From Acidisphaera sp. (GTDB lineage: Bacteria > Pseudomonadota > Alphaproteobacteria > Acetobacterales > Acetobacteraceae): DNA of 64,000 nucleotides. Position numbers and translations under genes: made by a program. The DNA is taken from the NCBI GenBank assembly GCA_019240395.1, contig JAFAYM010000267.1, forward strand, positions 1-64,000, given 5' to 3'. Positions 17,810 through 25,422 of this stretch are shown piece by piece. Each line of letters starts with the position of its first letter. The stretch's first letter is position 1. The notes under the pieces are model-generated. The model was not told where the DNA came from, ran no database searches, and saw only the letters and a list, made by a program, of their open reading frames with translations.

Positions 17810-18793
17810 TTGCAGACGATCGATGCCGCCCGCGTCCACGAATTGCTTGAACACGGAAAGCTCGTCGAGGCTTTGAGGCAGGCGCATCTCGGGCCGATGC
17901 CCGCAATATCAGATCGCCAGATCTACTCGCAGCCCCACGAGGATGGTGATCCGGACGTTCTCATCCTGCTGCCCGCCTGGGAACCACAAGAGGGTATCCT
18001 TGCAAAGCTGGTTACATCCTTCCCACGGAACAAGACTCGCTTCGGCGCTCCGACAGTCAACTCGCTTTATGTTTTCCTGAACGGTCAATCAGGGGTTCCC
18101 GAGGCCATCTTTGATGGCGAGGCAGTCATCTTTCGCAAGACTTCTGCCGATTCCGCGCTTGGCGCCAGCATATTGGCGCGCAAGGATGCCAAGACGTTGC
18201 TCATGATCGGGTCCGGCGGGCTGGCACCCTATCTCGTGCGGGCCCACTGCACGGTGCGCCCGTCCATCCGGGATGTTCTCATCTGGAATCGCACACTATC
18301 CACGGCCGCAAAACTCGCCGGCACGCTCGTGGCGGAAGGAATACCGGCTAGGCAGGTGAGTGATCTTGACCAGGCTGTCCCGTGTGCGGATATCATTTCC
18401 TGCGCGACGATGGCGACCTCGCCGCTCCTGAAAGGCAAGCTCTTGTCGCCCGGCGTGCATGTCGACCTTGTGGGCTCGTTCACGCCCGAGATGCGCGAAG
18501 CCGACGATGACGTCCTGCTGCGAGGGAAAATCTTCGTCGATCATCGGCAGATCACCAAACGGTCCGGTGAGTTCATTGGGCCACTCGCCAGGGGCATCAT
18601 CACGCCGGACGATGTCAGGGGCGACATGTTCGAACTCTGTCAGGGAAAGGTCGGGGGCCGCGAATCCGACCACGACATTACGGTGATGAAAAATGGCGGC
18701 GGCAGCTATCTCGATTATTTCGTTACCAGGTATCTGATGAGCCGGCTAAGAGGTGGGGGCCCTGCCAAGACGTTGGAGCCCGCCCGACCATAA
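17810..18793 (+). CDS. Ornithine cyclodeaminase/mu-crystallin family protein
   Basis: A 327-residue NAD(P)-binding protein. TTG at 17810 is preceded by gcaggag at 8 nt. The family layout is seen: a substrate-domain segment FRKTSADSALGASILAR at about 105-121, a Rossmann motif LLMIGSGGLAPYLVRAH at about 127-143, and VDLVGSFTPEMREADDDV at about 219-236. The family includes ornithine cyclodeaminase, ketimine (pyrroline-2-carboxylate) reductases, alanine dehydrogenase and EutC. The stop overlaps the ATG of the ABC ATPase gene (taatg). It could either serve the local pathway or supply the EutC activity missing from the neighbouring ectoine operon; neither is shown. Confidence 0.85.
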   Translation: MQTIDAARVHELLEHGKLVEALRQAHLGPMPAISDRQIYSQPHEDGDPDVLILLPAWEPQEGILAKLVTSFPRNKTRFGAPTVNSLYVFLNGQSGVPEAIFDGEAVIFRKTSADSALGASILARKDAKTLLMIGSGGLAPYLVRAHCTVRPSIRDVLIWNRTLSTAAKLAGTLVAEGIPARQVSDLDQAVPCADIISCATMATSPLLKGKLLSPGVHVDLVGSFTPEMREADDDVLLRGKIFVDHRQITKRSGEFIGPLARGIITPDDVRGDMFELCQGKVGGRESDHDITVMKNGGGSYLDYFVTRYLMSRLRGGGPAKTLEPARP

Positions 18794-19674
18794 TGGCTCA
18801 GCCGGCCCGGGGAGACGGATTGGACGAGGCGTTCGACCGCGCATTGCCTGCGTGCGCCGACCAGGATCCACGCGCCACTCTGCCATCACGAGACGGCACC
18901 AGTAGCGAGGTACCCTGTCTACGGGTCGAGGGTCTCACAAAGCGCTACGGTCCTTCTGTCGTCCTTGACGGCGTGACGTTGAACGTTGCCAAAGGCGAGG
19001 TCCTCGCCGTGATCGGCCCGAGCGGTTCGGGCAAGAGCACACTGCTTCGCTGTCTAAACTACTTGGAGCTTCCCGAAGCCGGGCGTGTGTACCTGAATGG
19101 CGAACTGGTTGGACAAGACCAGGATCCTGGCGGCGAGATGCGGCTCTGGAGGGCGGGACAGTTTGCTCCTCTTCGACGGCAAATCGGGATGGTGTTCCAG
19201 CAATTCAATCTTTTCCCGCATCTGCGCGTCGACGAAAACATCATGCTCGGCCAGATCAAGGCACTCGGGCGGAGCCGGAAAGAGGCATACGACCGCACCG
19301 CGCGTTTGTTGGCCAGCGTCGGTCTGGAGCATAAGATTCACGCCCGGCCAATCGAATTATCCGGTGGCGAGCAGCAGCGCGTCGCGATAGCACGGGCCCT
19401 GGCGCTGGATCCGCAAGCCATGCTCTTCGACGAGCCGACCTCGGCACTGGATCCTGAAATCCGGAGGGAGGTCCTGAACGTCATGCAACGGCTCGCCGAG
19501 CAGGGCATGACGATGATCGTCGTGAGCCACGAGCTGCGCTTCGCGGAGCGTGTCTCGAATCGGGTGCTCTTCATGGCGCAGGGCCGTGTGCAGGAGGAAG
19601 GTCCCCCGGCTCAGGTGCTGCGCAATCCGGTAAACTCGCGCACGCGGCAGTTCATCGAGGCTCTGGAAACATAG
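18793..19674 (+). CDS. Polar-amino-acid-type ABC transporter ATP-binding protein
   Basis: A 293-residue ABC ATPase. The ATG overlaps the stop of the OCD-like gene. An unusual N-terminal extension of about 45 residues (Asp- and Ala-rich, without recognisable domain) precedes the ABC core; a later start is possible but none has a good ribosome binding site. Core motifs: GPSGSGKSTLLRCLN (about 76-90), VFQQFNLFPHL (about 134-144), LSGGEQQRVAIARAL (about 193-207) and MLFDEPTSALD (about 213-223). It belongs to the GlnQ/HisP-like group and should energise the two permeases that follow. Confidence 0.9.
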   Translation: MAQPARGDGLDEAFDRALPACADQDPRATLPSRDGTSSEVPCLRVEGLTKRYGPSVVLDGVTLNVAKGEVLAVIGPSGSGKSTLLRCLNYLELPEAGRVYLNGELVGQDQDPGGEMRLWRAGQFAPLRRQIGMVFQQFNLFPHLRVDENIMLGQIKALGRSRKEAYDRTARLLASVGLEHKIHARPIELSGGEQQRVAIARALALDPQAMLFDEPTSALDPEIRREVLNVMQRLAEQGMTMIVVSHELRFAERVSNRVLFMAQGRVQEEGPPAQVLRNPVNSRTRQFIEALET

Positions 19675-19684
19675 GCGAGCAACC

Positions 19685-20341
19685 GTGAACTGGGGGGAAG
19701 CGGCCAGGATCCTGGCACTGGGCTTGCCGAACACCGTCGTGATCACACTCGGAGCGTTCGCCATCGGCTTGGTTTTGGGCCTGCCCCTCGCGCTGGCGCG
19801 GCTGTCACGCTGGTCTGCGTTGAACGGACCAGCCACGATTTTCATTGAGATTGTGCGCGGCATACCTCCGCTCGCCTGGATATTCGTAACCTTCTACGGT
19901 GTCGGAAAAGTCGTGGGGCGGTTGGATCCGGTGTTCACTGCAATAGCGTCCCTCGGCTTCGTCGCGATCGCCTACATGGCCGAGATCTACCGGGCGGCAT
20001 TGCAGTCGGTCTCGCCGGGGCAGCTGGCCGCAGGGCGAGCGATCGGCCTTGGCGACGGCAGCGTGCTTGTTCACATTTTGCTGCCGCAAGCTGCGGTCCT
20101 CGCCATTCCGTCTGCGGCGACCTACTGCATCGGGCTACTCAAGGAGAGCGCCCTCGCTTCAGTCATCGGAGCGGGCGAGATCACCTATCGCGCGATGCTT
20201 CTGACTGATCGGACGCTTCATGGCCTGGATGTCTTCGCGATCGCGGCGGTGCTCTATGTCGCGCTGAGCGTTCCGCTCGCCATCTTCGCGCGATGGGCGG
20301 GCCGTCGCTTCGGCGCCCACTTCCGACGCAGGACGGCGTAA
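19685..20341 (+). CDS. Polar-amino-acid-type ABC transporter permease (first)
   Basis: A 218-residue permease of the HisM/GlnP group, GTG at 19685, 10 bp after the ATPase gene. Hydrophobic helices are seen at about 15-40, 55-78, 88-105, 140-165 and 180-205. The EAA loop is QLAAGRAIGLGDGSVLVHIL at about 117-136, in which the usual first Glu-Ala is Ala-Ala-Gly. The TAA stop overlaps the ATG of the next permease gene, so the two subunits are coupled. Confidence 0.88.
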   Translation: MNWGEAARILALGLPNTVVITLGAFAIGLVLGLPLALARLSRWSALNGPATIFIEIVRGIPPLAWIFVTFYGVGKVVGRLDPVFTAIASLGFVAIAYMAEIYRAALQSVSPGQLAAGRAIGLGDGSVLVHILLPQAAVLAIPSAATYCIGLLKESALASVIGAGEITYRAMLLTDRTLHGLDVFAIAAVLYVALSVPLAIFARWAGRRFGAHFRRRTA

Positions 20342-20997
20342 TGTTCTCGTATTGGGCGGAATGGCTCCCAAGCCTGCTCGGAGCCCTGGTCACCAGCGTG
20401 ACGCTCACGGCAGGTGCGCTCGCGATTGGGCTGCCGCTCGGCGTGCTGATTGCGATCACGGCAACGGCGTCGCAGCGTTCGATCCGCTATCTGGTGATTG
20501 CGTTCGTCGAGCTCGGCCGGGGCGTTCCCGCGCTCATCCTGCTCTACTTCATGTATTTCGGGTTGACGCAGGTACGTATCAGGCTTTCCGATACGGTGGC
20601 GGTGATGGCCGCTTTGGGGCTGAACTGTGCTGCATACGCCAGCGAGATATTCCGTGGCGCGCTCGAGACGATACCGCACGGCCAGTGGGAGGGAGCGCGC
20701 GCGATCGGGCTTTCGCGTCGCGCGATATGGACGTATGTCATCCTGCCACAAATGCAGCGAAACGCGGTCCCGCCCATCATCGGCCTGTCGATCCTCGTGT
20801 TCCAGACGACATCTTTGGCGATGACCATCGGCGCCAGTGATCTCATGGGACTGGCGGCCAATATCGGATCGGTCACATTCCGATATATGTCCGTCATCAT
20901 GCTTGCAGGTTTGCTTTACGCGGCGGTCAGCATCCCCGCATCGCAGGTGGCGGGTGTGCTCCAACGGCGCCGTGAGCGGCGACCGGCGCAGCGGTGA
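20341..20997 (+). CDS. Polar-amino-acid-type ABC transporter permease (second)
   Basis: A 218-residue permease, ATG at 20341 overlapping the previous stop. It has five or so membrane helices and the EAA loop GQWEGARAIGLSRRAIWTYV at about 117-136, plus the ELGRGVPALILLYFMYFG segment at about 57-74. It should form the channel with the preceding permease. 105 bp without a gene separate it from the binding-protein gene. Confidence 0.88.
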   Translation: MFSYWAEWLPSLLGALVTSVTLTAGALAIGLPLGVLIAITATASQRSIRYLVIAFVELGRGVPALILLYFMYFGLTQVRIRLSDTVAVMAALGLNCAAYASEIFRGALETIPHGQWEGARAIGLSRRAIWTYVILPQMQRNAVPPIIGLSILVFQTTSLAMTIGASDLMGLAANIGSVTFRYMSVIMLAGLLYAAVSIPASQVAGVLQRRRERRPAQR

Positions 20998-21102
20998 TGA
21001 ATACCTCGTCCATGAATGCCGTCGGTCGCCTGTCCCCCGTTCAGCCGCTGGTGACGTTCGACCGTTGATGATGATCCCAGGGAAAAGAAGGAGAAGGTCC
21101 CT

Positions 21103-21960
21103 ATGCTCCGACTTGGTCGCATTTTACCGAATGGTGGCATCTCTGTCGCCGCGGTGATGCTGGTGGCGTCGGTATCTTCGCCGTCGAGCGCCGGGGCTCA
21201 ACAAGCAGCCTCCGGCTGTCACCCGGCGCACCAGTTTCCGACGGTTAAGCAAGGCGCATTGACTGTTTCGGCCCACCCGTCACTGCCATATCTCGACTAT
21301 GATCAGGCGACCGGTGCTGTCGGCGGGGTGGATGGCGACGTTCTCAAAAACATCGCAGCCATGGAATGCTTGCGTCTGGATCTGCAGGTGGTTCCCGGTG
21401 CGGGGGCTCTTCAGGGCATTGAGAGCGGGATCTTCGATACGTCTGGGGCGGGTTGGTATATCACACCGAAGCGCACCGAGGTGATGGGCATGACGCAGCC
21501 ATTCTATTACGACTTTACGTCGATTGTCTCAACGCAAGGCTATGCCTCGATCAGCCAGCTGAAGGGCAAGACCGTCGGTATCGTGGCCGGCTCGATCTTC
21601 GTCGAGCCACTCCAGCAGATGCTCGGCTCTGATCACGTGCGGACCTATCAGCTCGCAGACGCTGTCATGAATGATCTCCTGGCAGGGCGCATCGAGGCTG
21701 CGGTTCTTGGGTCTGGTCAAGCGGGCTACCTTGCGCAGCACAAAGGCGGGAACTTGAAGGTTGAGAAAGCAGTCAGTGAGCAGGGATTTGATGCCGAGCA
21801 GCAGAACGGAAAGATCGGGTTTCCGTATCCAAAGACGAATGCCGCGCTCGGTAAGGCGCTCGACGATGATATTTCGACACTGCGGGAGAATGGCGCCATC
21901 AAGAGCATCCTCGAAAGATATGGGATGACAAACCCGAACAACTATAACCCCGCGCAGTGA
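21103..21960 (+). CDS. Family 3 extracellular solute-binding protein
   Basis: A 285-residue periplasmic binding protein; ATG follows gaaggagaaggtccct. The signal peptide ISVAAVMLVASVSSPSSAGA ends near residue 32. The mature protein has the type 2 fold of amino-acid receptors: PYLDYDQATGAVGGVDGDVL (about 63-82), GWYITPKRTEVMGMTQPFYY (about 121-140) and LKGKTVGIVAGSIFVEPLQQ (about 156-175). The ligand-pocket Arg-Asp pattern of plain amino acid receptors (typically SxTxxR plus DG.D) is not obvious, so the ligand may be a modified amino acid or a betaine. Visibly lower in GC than genes outside the cluster; line 21781-21840 is near 52%. Confidence 0.86.
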   Translation: MLRLGRILPNGGISVAAVMLVASVSSPSSAGAQQAASGCHPAHQFPTVKQGALTVSAHPSLPYLDYDQATGAVGGVDGDVLKNIAAMECLRLDLQVVPGAGALQGIESGIFDTSGAGWYITPKRTEVMGMTQPFYYDFTSIVSTQGYASISQLKGKTVGIVAGSIFVEPLQQMLGSDHVRTYQLADAVMNDLLAGRIEAAVLGSGQAGYLAQHKGGNLKVEKAVSEQGFDAEQQNGKIGFPYPKTNAALGKALDDDISTLRENGAIKSILERYGMTNPNNYNPAQ

Positions 21961-22254
21961 CTCATGAGCCCCTATGCGCGACACTGTCACTTGCTAGGTC
22001 GGCTGCAGAGTGACGCGAATTGAGCGAAGCTGACCGCGCACATCCGCTCGCTCGAACTACCAGCTCATCGGTTCCCGGCCGAGATCATCCACGCCCACAA
22101 CGCTTTCGGCCCGAGCCCTTCGCGGCCTCAAACTGATGTTCGTGGAGTGGGGGGGGCGGCAGTTCGGCGAAATGCTCCGACAATACGCGAACCCGTCTCT
22201 CCGCTTGGCTTGCGGGCCACCGCAGGCGCGGTGGTGCCCTGTTTCGTTCGGGAG
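21961..22254. other. 294-bp gene-free stretch between the binding-protein gene and tRNA-Glu
   Basis: No frame here has a ribosome binding site or a recognisable domain. The stretch has mixed composition and a run of nine G near 22150. It lies at the 3' side of the tRNA, where an integration junction would be expected. I looked for a second copy of the tRNA 3' end at the left border of the cluster and did not find one. Confidence 0.5.
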
Positions 22255-22330
22255 TGGCGTCCCGTAGGGGATTCGAACCCCTGTTACCGCCGTGAGAGGG
22301 CGGTGTCCTGGGCCTCTAGACGAACGGGAC
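22255..22330 (-). tRNA. tRNA-Glu (anticodon CTC)
   Basis: On the minus strand a 76-nt cloverleaf can be drawn. The acceptor stem GTCCCGT pairs with ACGGGAC, the anticodon stem CCGCC/GGCGG holds the loop CTCTCAC with anticodon CTC, and the T arm has GGTTCGAATCCC. A G discriminator and an encoded CCA end are present. It reads codon GAG. Its 3' end faces the low-GC cluster to the left. Confidence 0.95.
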
Positions 22331-22379
22331 GCAGTGCGGGGCCTTCTAGGCTACGGGCACACCGACAGCAAGGGTCGCC

Positions 22380-22652
22380 TCAGCGCGCCAGGCTCACGTG
22401 GCCGAGCACGCGGAGCGCGTGCGGGTCGAGCAGCACCACGCGGTCGGGGCCGCCACCGGCCAGCTGCACCACCAGGCGGTCGCCGGAAATCGACGCCGCG
22501 GCGATCCGCGTCCCCGCCGGCTCGTCGAGCACCAGCGTGGCGCCGGGCGTGCCGCGGGCGGTGATCCGGTGGCCGATCACCACGAACAGGCCGATCGTCC
22601 CGGCGACGATCAGCACACCCATCACCACGGTCGCGATCTGCAGTGCGCGCAT
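22380..22652 (-). CDS. Small single-pass membrane protein, DUF6476-like
   Basis: A 90-residue protein starting at 22652 with MRALQIATVVMGVLIVAGTI: one transmembrane helix at about 5-29, then a small beta-rich domain (VLDEPAGTRIAAASISGDRL, about 43-62) ending in HVSLAR. Size, helix and the position next to an RluD-type gene and rpoH match the alphaproteobacterial DUF6476 family. Function unknown. It is divergent from the pseudouridine synthase gene, 42 bp apart. Confidence 0.75.
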   Translation of the reverse strand: MRALQIATVVMGVLIVAGTIGLFVVIGHRITARGTPGATLVLDEPAGTRIAAASISGDRLVVQLAGGGPDRVVLLDPHALRVLGHVSLAR

Positions 22653-22694
22653 CGCCGCCTCCCACTCTCCGGCGAACCGCGCTATCGGACCGCC

Positions 22695-23693
22695 ATGGCC
22701 GCGCCCGACCTCCCGGCGTTTTCCGTCATCGCCCCGGCCGAAGCCGACGGGGAGCGTGTCGACCGCTTCCTCGCGGCCGCCATCGGCACGCTTTCGCGCT
22801 CGCGCGTCAAGGCGCTGATCGAGGCCGGCCGCGCCCGGCGCGACCAGGAGGTGCTGACGGAACCGTCGGAAAGCGTCCGGCCCGGTCGCTGCTACAGCCT
22901 CGCGGTGCCGGCCCCGGTCGCCGCGTTGCCCCAGGCGCAACCGATCCCGCTGGCCATCCTCTATGAGGACGCCGAGCTGATCGTGCTGGACAAGCCGCCC
23001 GGCCTGGTCGTGCATCCCGCGCCCGGCAACCCCGACGGCACGCTGGTCAACGCCCTCCTCGCGCACTGCGGCGATACCTTGCCCGGCATCGGCGGGGAGC
23101 GGCGGCCGGGCATCGTGCATCGGCTCGACAAGGACACCTCGGGCGTCATGGTAGTCGCCAAGACCGAGCGCGCCCTGGCCGCCCTCTCGGCCGCCTTTGC
23201 CGCCCGCGACCTCGATAGGGCCTATCTCGCCCTCTGCTGGGGGGTGCCGTCGCCGGCTCGCGGCGACATCGCCGCGCCGATCGGCCGCGACCCGCGCGAC
23301 CGCAAGCGCATGGCTGTGGTCGCCCGCGGCAAGCCGGCGCTCACCCGCTACCGCACCTTGCGGCAGTGGCAGCTCGCCGCGGCGTGGCTGGAGTGCCGGT
23401 TGGCCTCCGGACGCACCCACCAGATCCGCGTGCATCTCGCGCATGCCGGGCACCCGCTGGTCGGCGACCCGGTTTATCTCCGCCGGACGCCGGCGAAGGC
23501 TGCGGGCCTGCCCGAGCCGCTACGGCGCGCCCTGCTGGATTTTCCCCGCCAGGCGCTGCACGCGACCCGACTCGGGTTCGCCCATCCCGCGACCGGCGAG
23601 CCGCTCAGCTTCGAGAGTCCCCCGCCCGCGGACATGACTGCCCTGCTCGGGATGCTCGACGCGGGCGCCCCGGGCGAGGAGCCAAATGATTGA
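22695..23693 (+). CDS. RluA/RluD-family 23S rRNA pseudouridine synthase
   Basis: A 332-residue protein, ATG at 22695. An S4 RNA-binding domain (about 20-80, [17 protein letters not shown]) precedes the catalytic domain. Motif I is [18 protein letters not shown] (about 94-111) and motif [22 protein letters not shown] (about 138-157) with the catalytic Asp in [10 protein letters not shown] later [20 protein letters not shown] (about 241-260) is typical. S4 domain and length suggest RluD-type modification of helix 69 of 23S rRNA rather than RluA or RluC, but this is inference. The stop codon lies inside the rpoH promoter region. Confidence 0.9.
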   Translation: MAAPDLPAFSVIAPAEADGERVDRFLAAAIGTLSRSRVKALIEAGRARRDQEVLTEPSESVRPGRCYSLAVPAPVAALPQAQPIPLAILYEDAELIVLDKPPGLVVHPAPGNPDGTLVNALLAHCGDTLPGIGGERRPGIVHRLDKDTSGVMVVAKTERALAALSAAFAARDLDRAYLALCWGVPSPARGDIAAPIGRDPRDRKRMAVVARGKPALTRYRTLRQWQLAAAWLECRLASGRTHQIRVHLAHAGHPLVGDPVYLRRTPAKAAGLPEPLRRALLDFPRQALHATRLGFAHPATGEPLSFESPPPADMTALLGMLDAGAPGEEPND

Positions 23694-23718
23694 CAGGACC
23701 GCGACGGTCCTGTATAAG
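23690..23718 (+). promoter_or_regulatory. Sigma-70-type promoter of rpoH with a palindrome in the spacer
   Basis: TTGACA at 23690-23695, 17 bp, TATAAG at 23713-23718. The spacer is almost entirely a perfect inverted repeat: acaggaccg (23693-23701) and cggtcctgt (23705-23713) around cga. It overlaps the ends of both hexamers, so a dimeric protein bound there would block polymerase. The -35 also contains the stop of the upstream gene. Confidence 0.75.
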
Positions 23719-23917
23719 CTGCCCACCGGCAAGGATTGGTGCGCAGTGCCGGCCGGCCTGTCCGGAAAGGTTCCGCCCGATCGGGAAACATCCCGGGGGG
23801 ACGTATCCGGGACGTGATGCGCCGCTGAGCGCCCTGTTATCTAGCAGTCGAAACCGATCGCATTCCTCGCCGTAAGAAGCGGAGGAAGTCTGCCGGTCAG
23901 ACGAAAGGAGCCGCCAA
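23719..23917 (+). other. Long 5' leader of rpoH
   Basis: If the promoter above is right, the rpoH transcript has about 190 nt of untranslated leader ending in the ribosome binding site aaaggagccgcca. Short inverted repeats such as atcccgg/ccggga at about 23789-23813 could fold. I see no known riboswitch or clear thermometer. Confidence 0.4.
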
Positions 23918-24808
23918 ATGGCTGCTGCCGTCATCAACGTTGCCCCGGAGGGCAACCTCTCGCGGTATCTCCAGGAGATCCGCAAGTTCCCGATGCTCCA
24001 ACCCGAGGAGGAGCTGGCCCTGTCGCGTGCCTGGCGCGACCGCCACGATATGGAGGCGGCGCACAAGCTTGTCACCTCCCACCTGCGCCTCGTCGCAAAA
24101 ATCGCCATGGGCTATCGCGGCTACGGCCTGCCGGTCGGCGAGCTGATCAGCGAGGGCAATGTCGGCATGATGCAGGCGGTGAAGCGGTTCGACCCGGACC
24201 GCGGCTTCCGCTTGGCCACCTACGCCATGTGGTGGATCCGCGCCGCCATCCAGGAATACATCCTGCACAGCTGGTCGCTCGTGAAGATGGGCACCACCGC
24301 CGCGCAGAAGAAGCTCTTCTTCAACCTGCGCCGGCTGAAGGGGCAGATGCAGGCCATCGAGGATGGCGACCTGCAGCCCGAGCAGGTGGCGAAGATCGCC
24401 CGCATGCTCGACGTGCCGGAGCAGGACGTGGTCAGCATGAACCGCCGCCTCGCCGCGCCGGACCACAGCCTGAACGCCCCGGTACGCATGGACAGCGAGG
24501 GCGAGTGGCAGGACTGGCTGGTCGACGAGAGCGAGAGCCAGGAGACCACGATCGCCGAGCGCGAGGAGATGTCCGGGCGCAAGGCCCTGCTCGACGGCGC
24601 GCTGAAGACGCTGAACGAGCGCGAGCGGCATATCCTCATCGAGCGCCGGCTCAAGGACAACCCGACCACGCTCGAGGAGCTCTCGCAGCAATACGGCATC
24701 TCGCGCGAGCGGGTCCGCCAGATCGAGGTGCGCGCCTTCGAGAAGCTGCAGAAGTCGATGAAGTCGCAGGTCGCGGAGCGTCGCCTCGCCCACCAAGCGC
24801 ACGCTTAG
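23918..24808 (+). CDS. rpoH: RNA polymerase sigma-32 factor (heat shock)
   Basis: A 296-residue sigma factor. Region 1.2/2 begins with NLSRYLQEIRKFPMLQPEEE (about 13-32), region 2.3-2.4 is RGFRLATYAMWWIRAAIQEY (about 95-114), and the RpoH box is QKKLFFNLRRLK (about 129-140), which separates it from other group sigma factors. Region 4.2 ends with GISRERVRQIEVRAFEKLQ (about 265-283). It directs polymerase to heat-shock promoters and is normally controlled by DnaK and FtsH. Here it lies downstream of an RluD-type gene with its own promoter and a long leader. The gene ends before a strong palindrome. Confidence 0.95.
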   Translation: MAAAVINVAPEGNLSRYLQEIRKFPMLQPEEELALSRAWRDRHDMEAAHKLVTSHLRLVAKIAMGYRGYGLPVGELISEGNVGMMQAVKRFDPDRGFRLATYAMWWIRAAIQEYILHSWSLVKMGTTAAQKKLFFNLRRLKGQMQAIEDGDLQPEQVAKIARMLDVPEQDVVSMNRRLAAPDHSLNAPVRMDSEGEWQDWLVDESESQETTIAEREEMSGRKALLDGALKTLNERERHILIERRLKDNPTTLEELSQQYGISRERVRQIEVRAFEKLQKSMKSQVAERRLAHQAHA

Positions 24809-24814
24809 AGCCGC

Positions 24815-24844
24815 GTGCGATCAGGTGGAATCACCTGATCGCAC
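24815..24844. repeat. Perfect 13-bp inverted repeat after rpoH
   Basis: gtgcgatcaggtg (24815-24827) and cacctgatcgcac (24832-24844) around gaat. It is 6 bp past the rpoH stop, followed by aaagctgctcgccaaaacaaagcg. It could terminate both rpoH and the convergent gene. The sequence resembles a palindromic repeat that I recall as common between genes of alphaproteobacteria; copy number in this genome cannot be judged from the window. Confidence 0.7.
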
Positions 24845-24868
24845 AAAGCTGCTCGCCAAAACAAAGCG

Positions 24869-25348
24869 TTAGAGGGGCGGTCGTGAACGCGAGTTCGCGC
24901 CCATCCCTTCGTCCCGGCCGGGCGGGGCGTGCGGCGGTTGTGCGCCGCGCCTCTCAAGCACCAGGCTGACCAGCACCGGGACGAGTTCGGCCAGCAGCCA
25001 CCCGCCGAAGCAGGCGCCCCAGGCGAGCACCAGCACGCGCGGCTCCCCGAGCAGCCGCAGGCCGAGCTGCATGTCCATTCCGCCGCTCCAGAGCCGGCGC
25101 GCCGGCGCGATGCTGGCGGCGAGGCCGCAGAACAGCATGGCGCGCGCGACCGGCCGGCCCGGTGCCCGATCGAGCACCAGCGCCAGCACTCCAGGCCAGA
25201 GCAGGAAGAGCAGCAGGATCGCCATCGGCGTGGCAAGCGTCGCCAGGGCGCCCCAGAGCATGCCGTGGACCCAGGCAAGCGAGCGCCTCTGACGGGCGCT
25301 GCCCTTCGGGGAAATGGTCGTGGGGCCCGGCCCCGGAAAGCTTGCCAT
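24869..25348 (-). CDS. Hypothetical membrane protein
   Basis: Not recognised. 159 residues, ATG at 25348. Hydrophobic helices at about 29-58 (LWGALATLATPMAILLLFLL), a weaker one at 70-85 and a third at about 103-130 (VLVLAWGACFGGWLLAELVP). Both termini are basic and rich in Pro, so they are probably cytoplasmic or disordered. It lies 74 bp downstream of purA on the same strand and could be its last co-transcribed gene. Confidence 0.55.
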   Translation of the reverse strand: MASFPGPGPTTISPKGSARQRRSLAWVHGMLWGALATLATPMAILLLFLLWPGVLALVLDRAPGRPVARAMLFCGLAASIAPARRLWSGGMDMQLGLRLLGEPRVLVLAWGACFGGWLLAELVPVLVSLVLERRGAQPPHAPPGRDEGMGANSRSRPPL

Positions 25349-25422
25349 GGTGCGTCGATTGCGGCGGACGCGGCATGGTCGGCGGACTTCATTGACGAAA
25401 CGGCAACGCCGTCCGCCCGGAC

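Noticed and set aside
23719-23917. Riboswitch or thermosensor in the rpoH leader
   Set aside because: Some short inverted repeats but no known aptamer pattern and no convincing pairing with the ribosome binding site.
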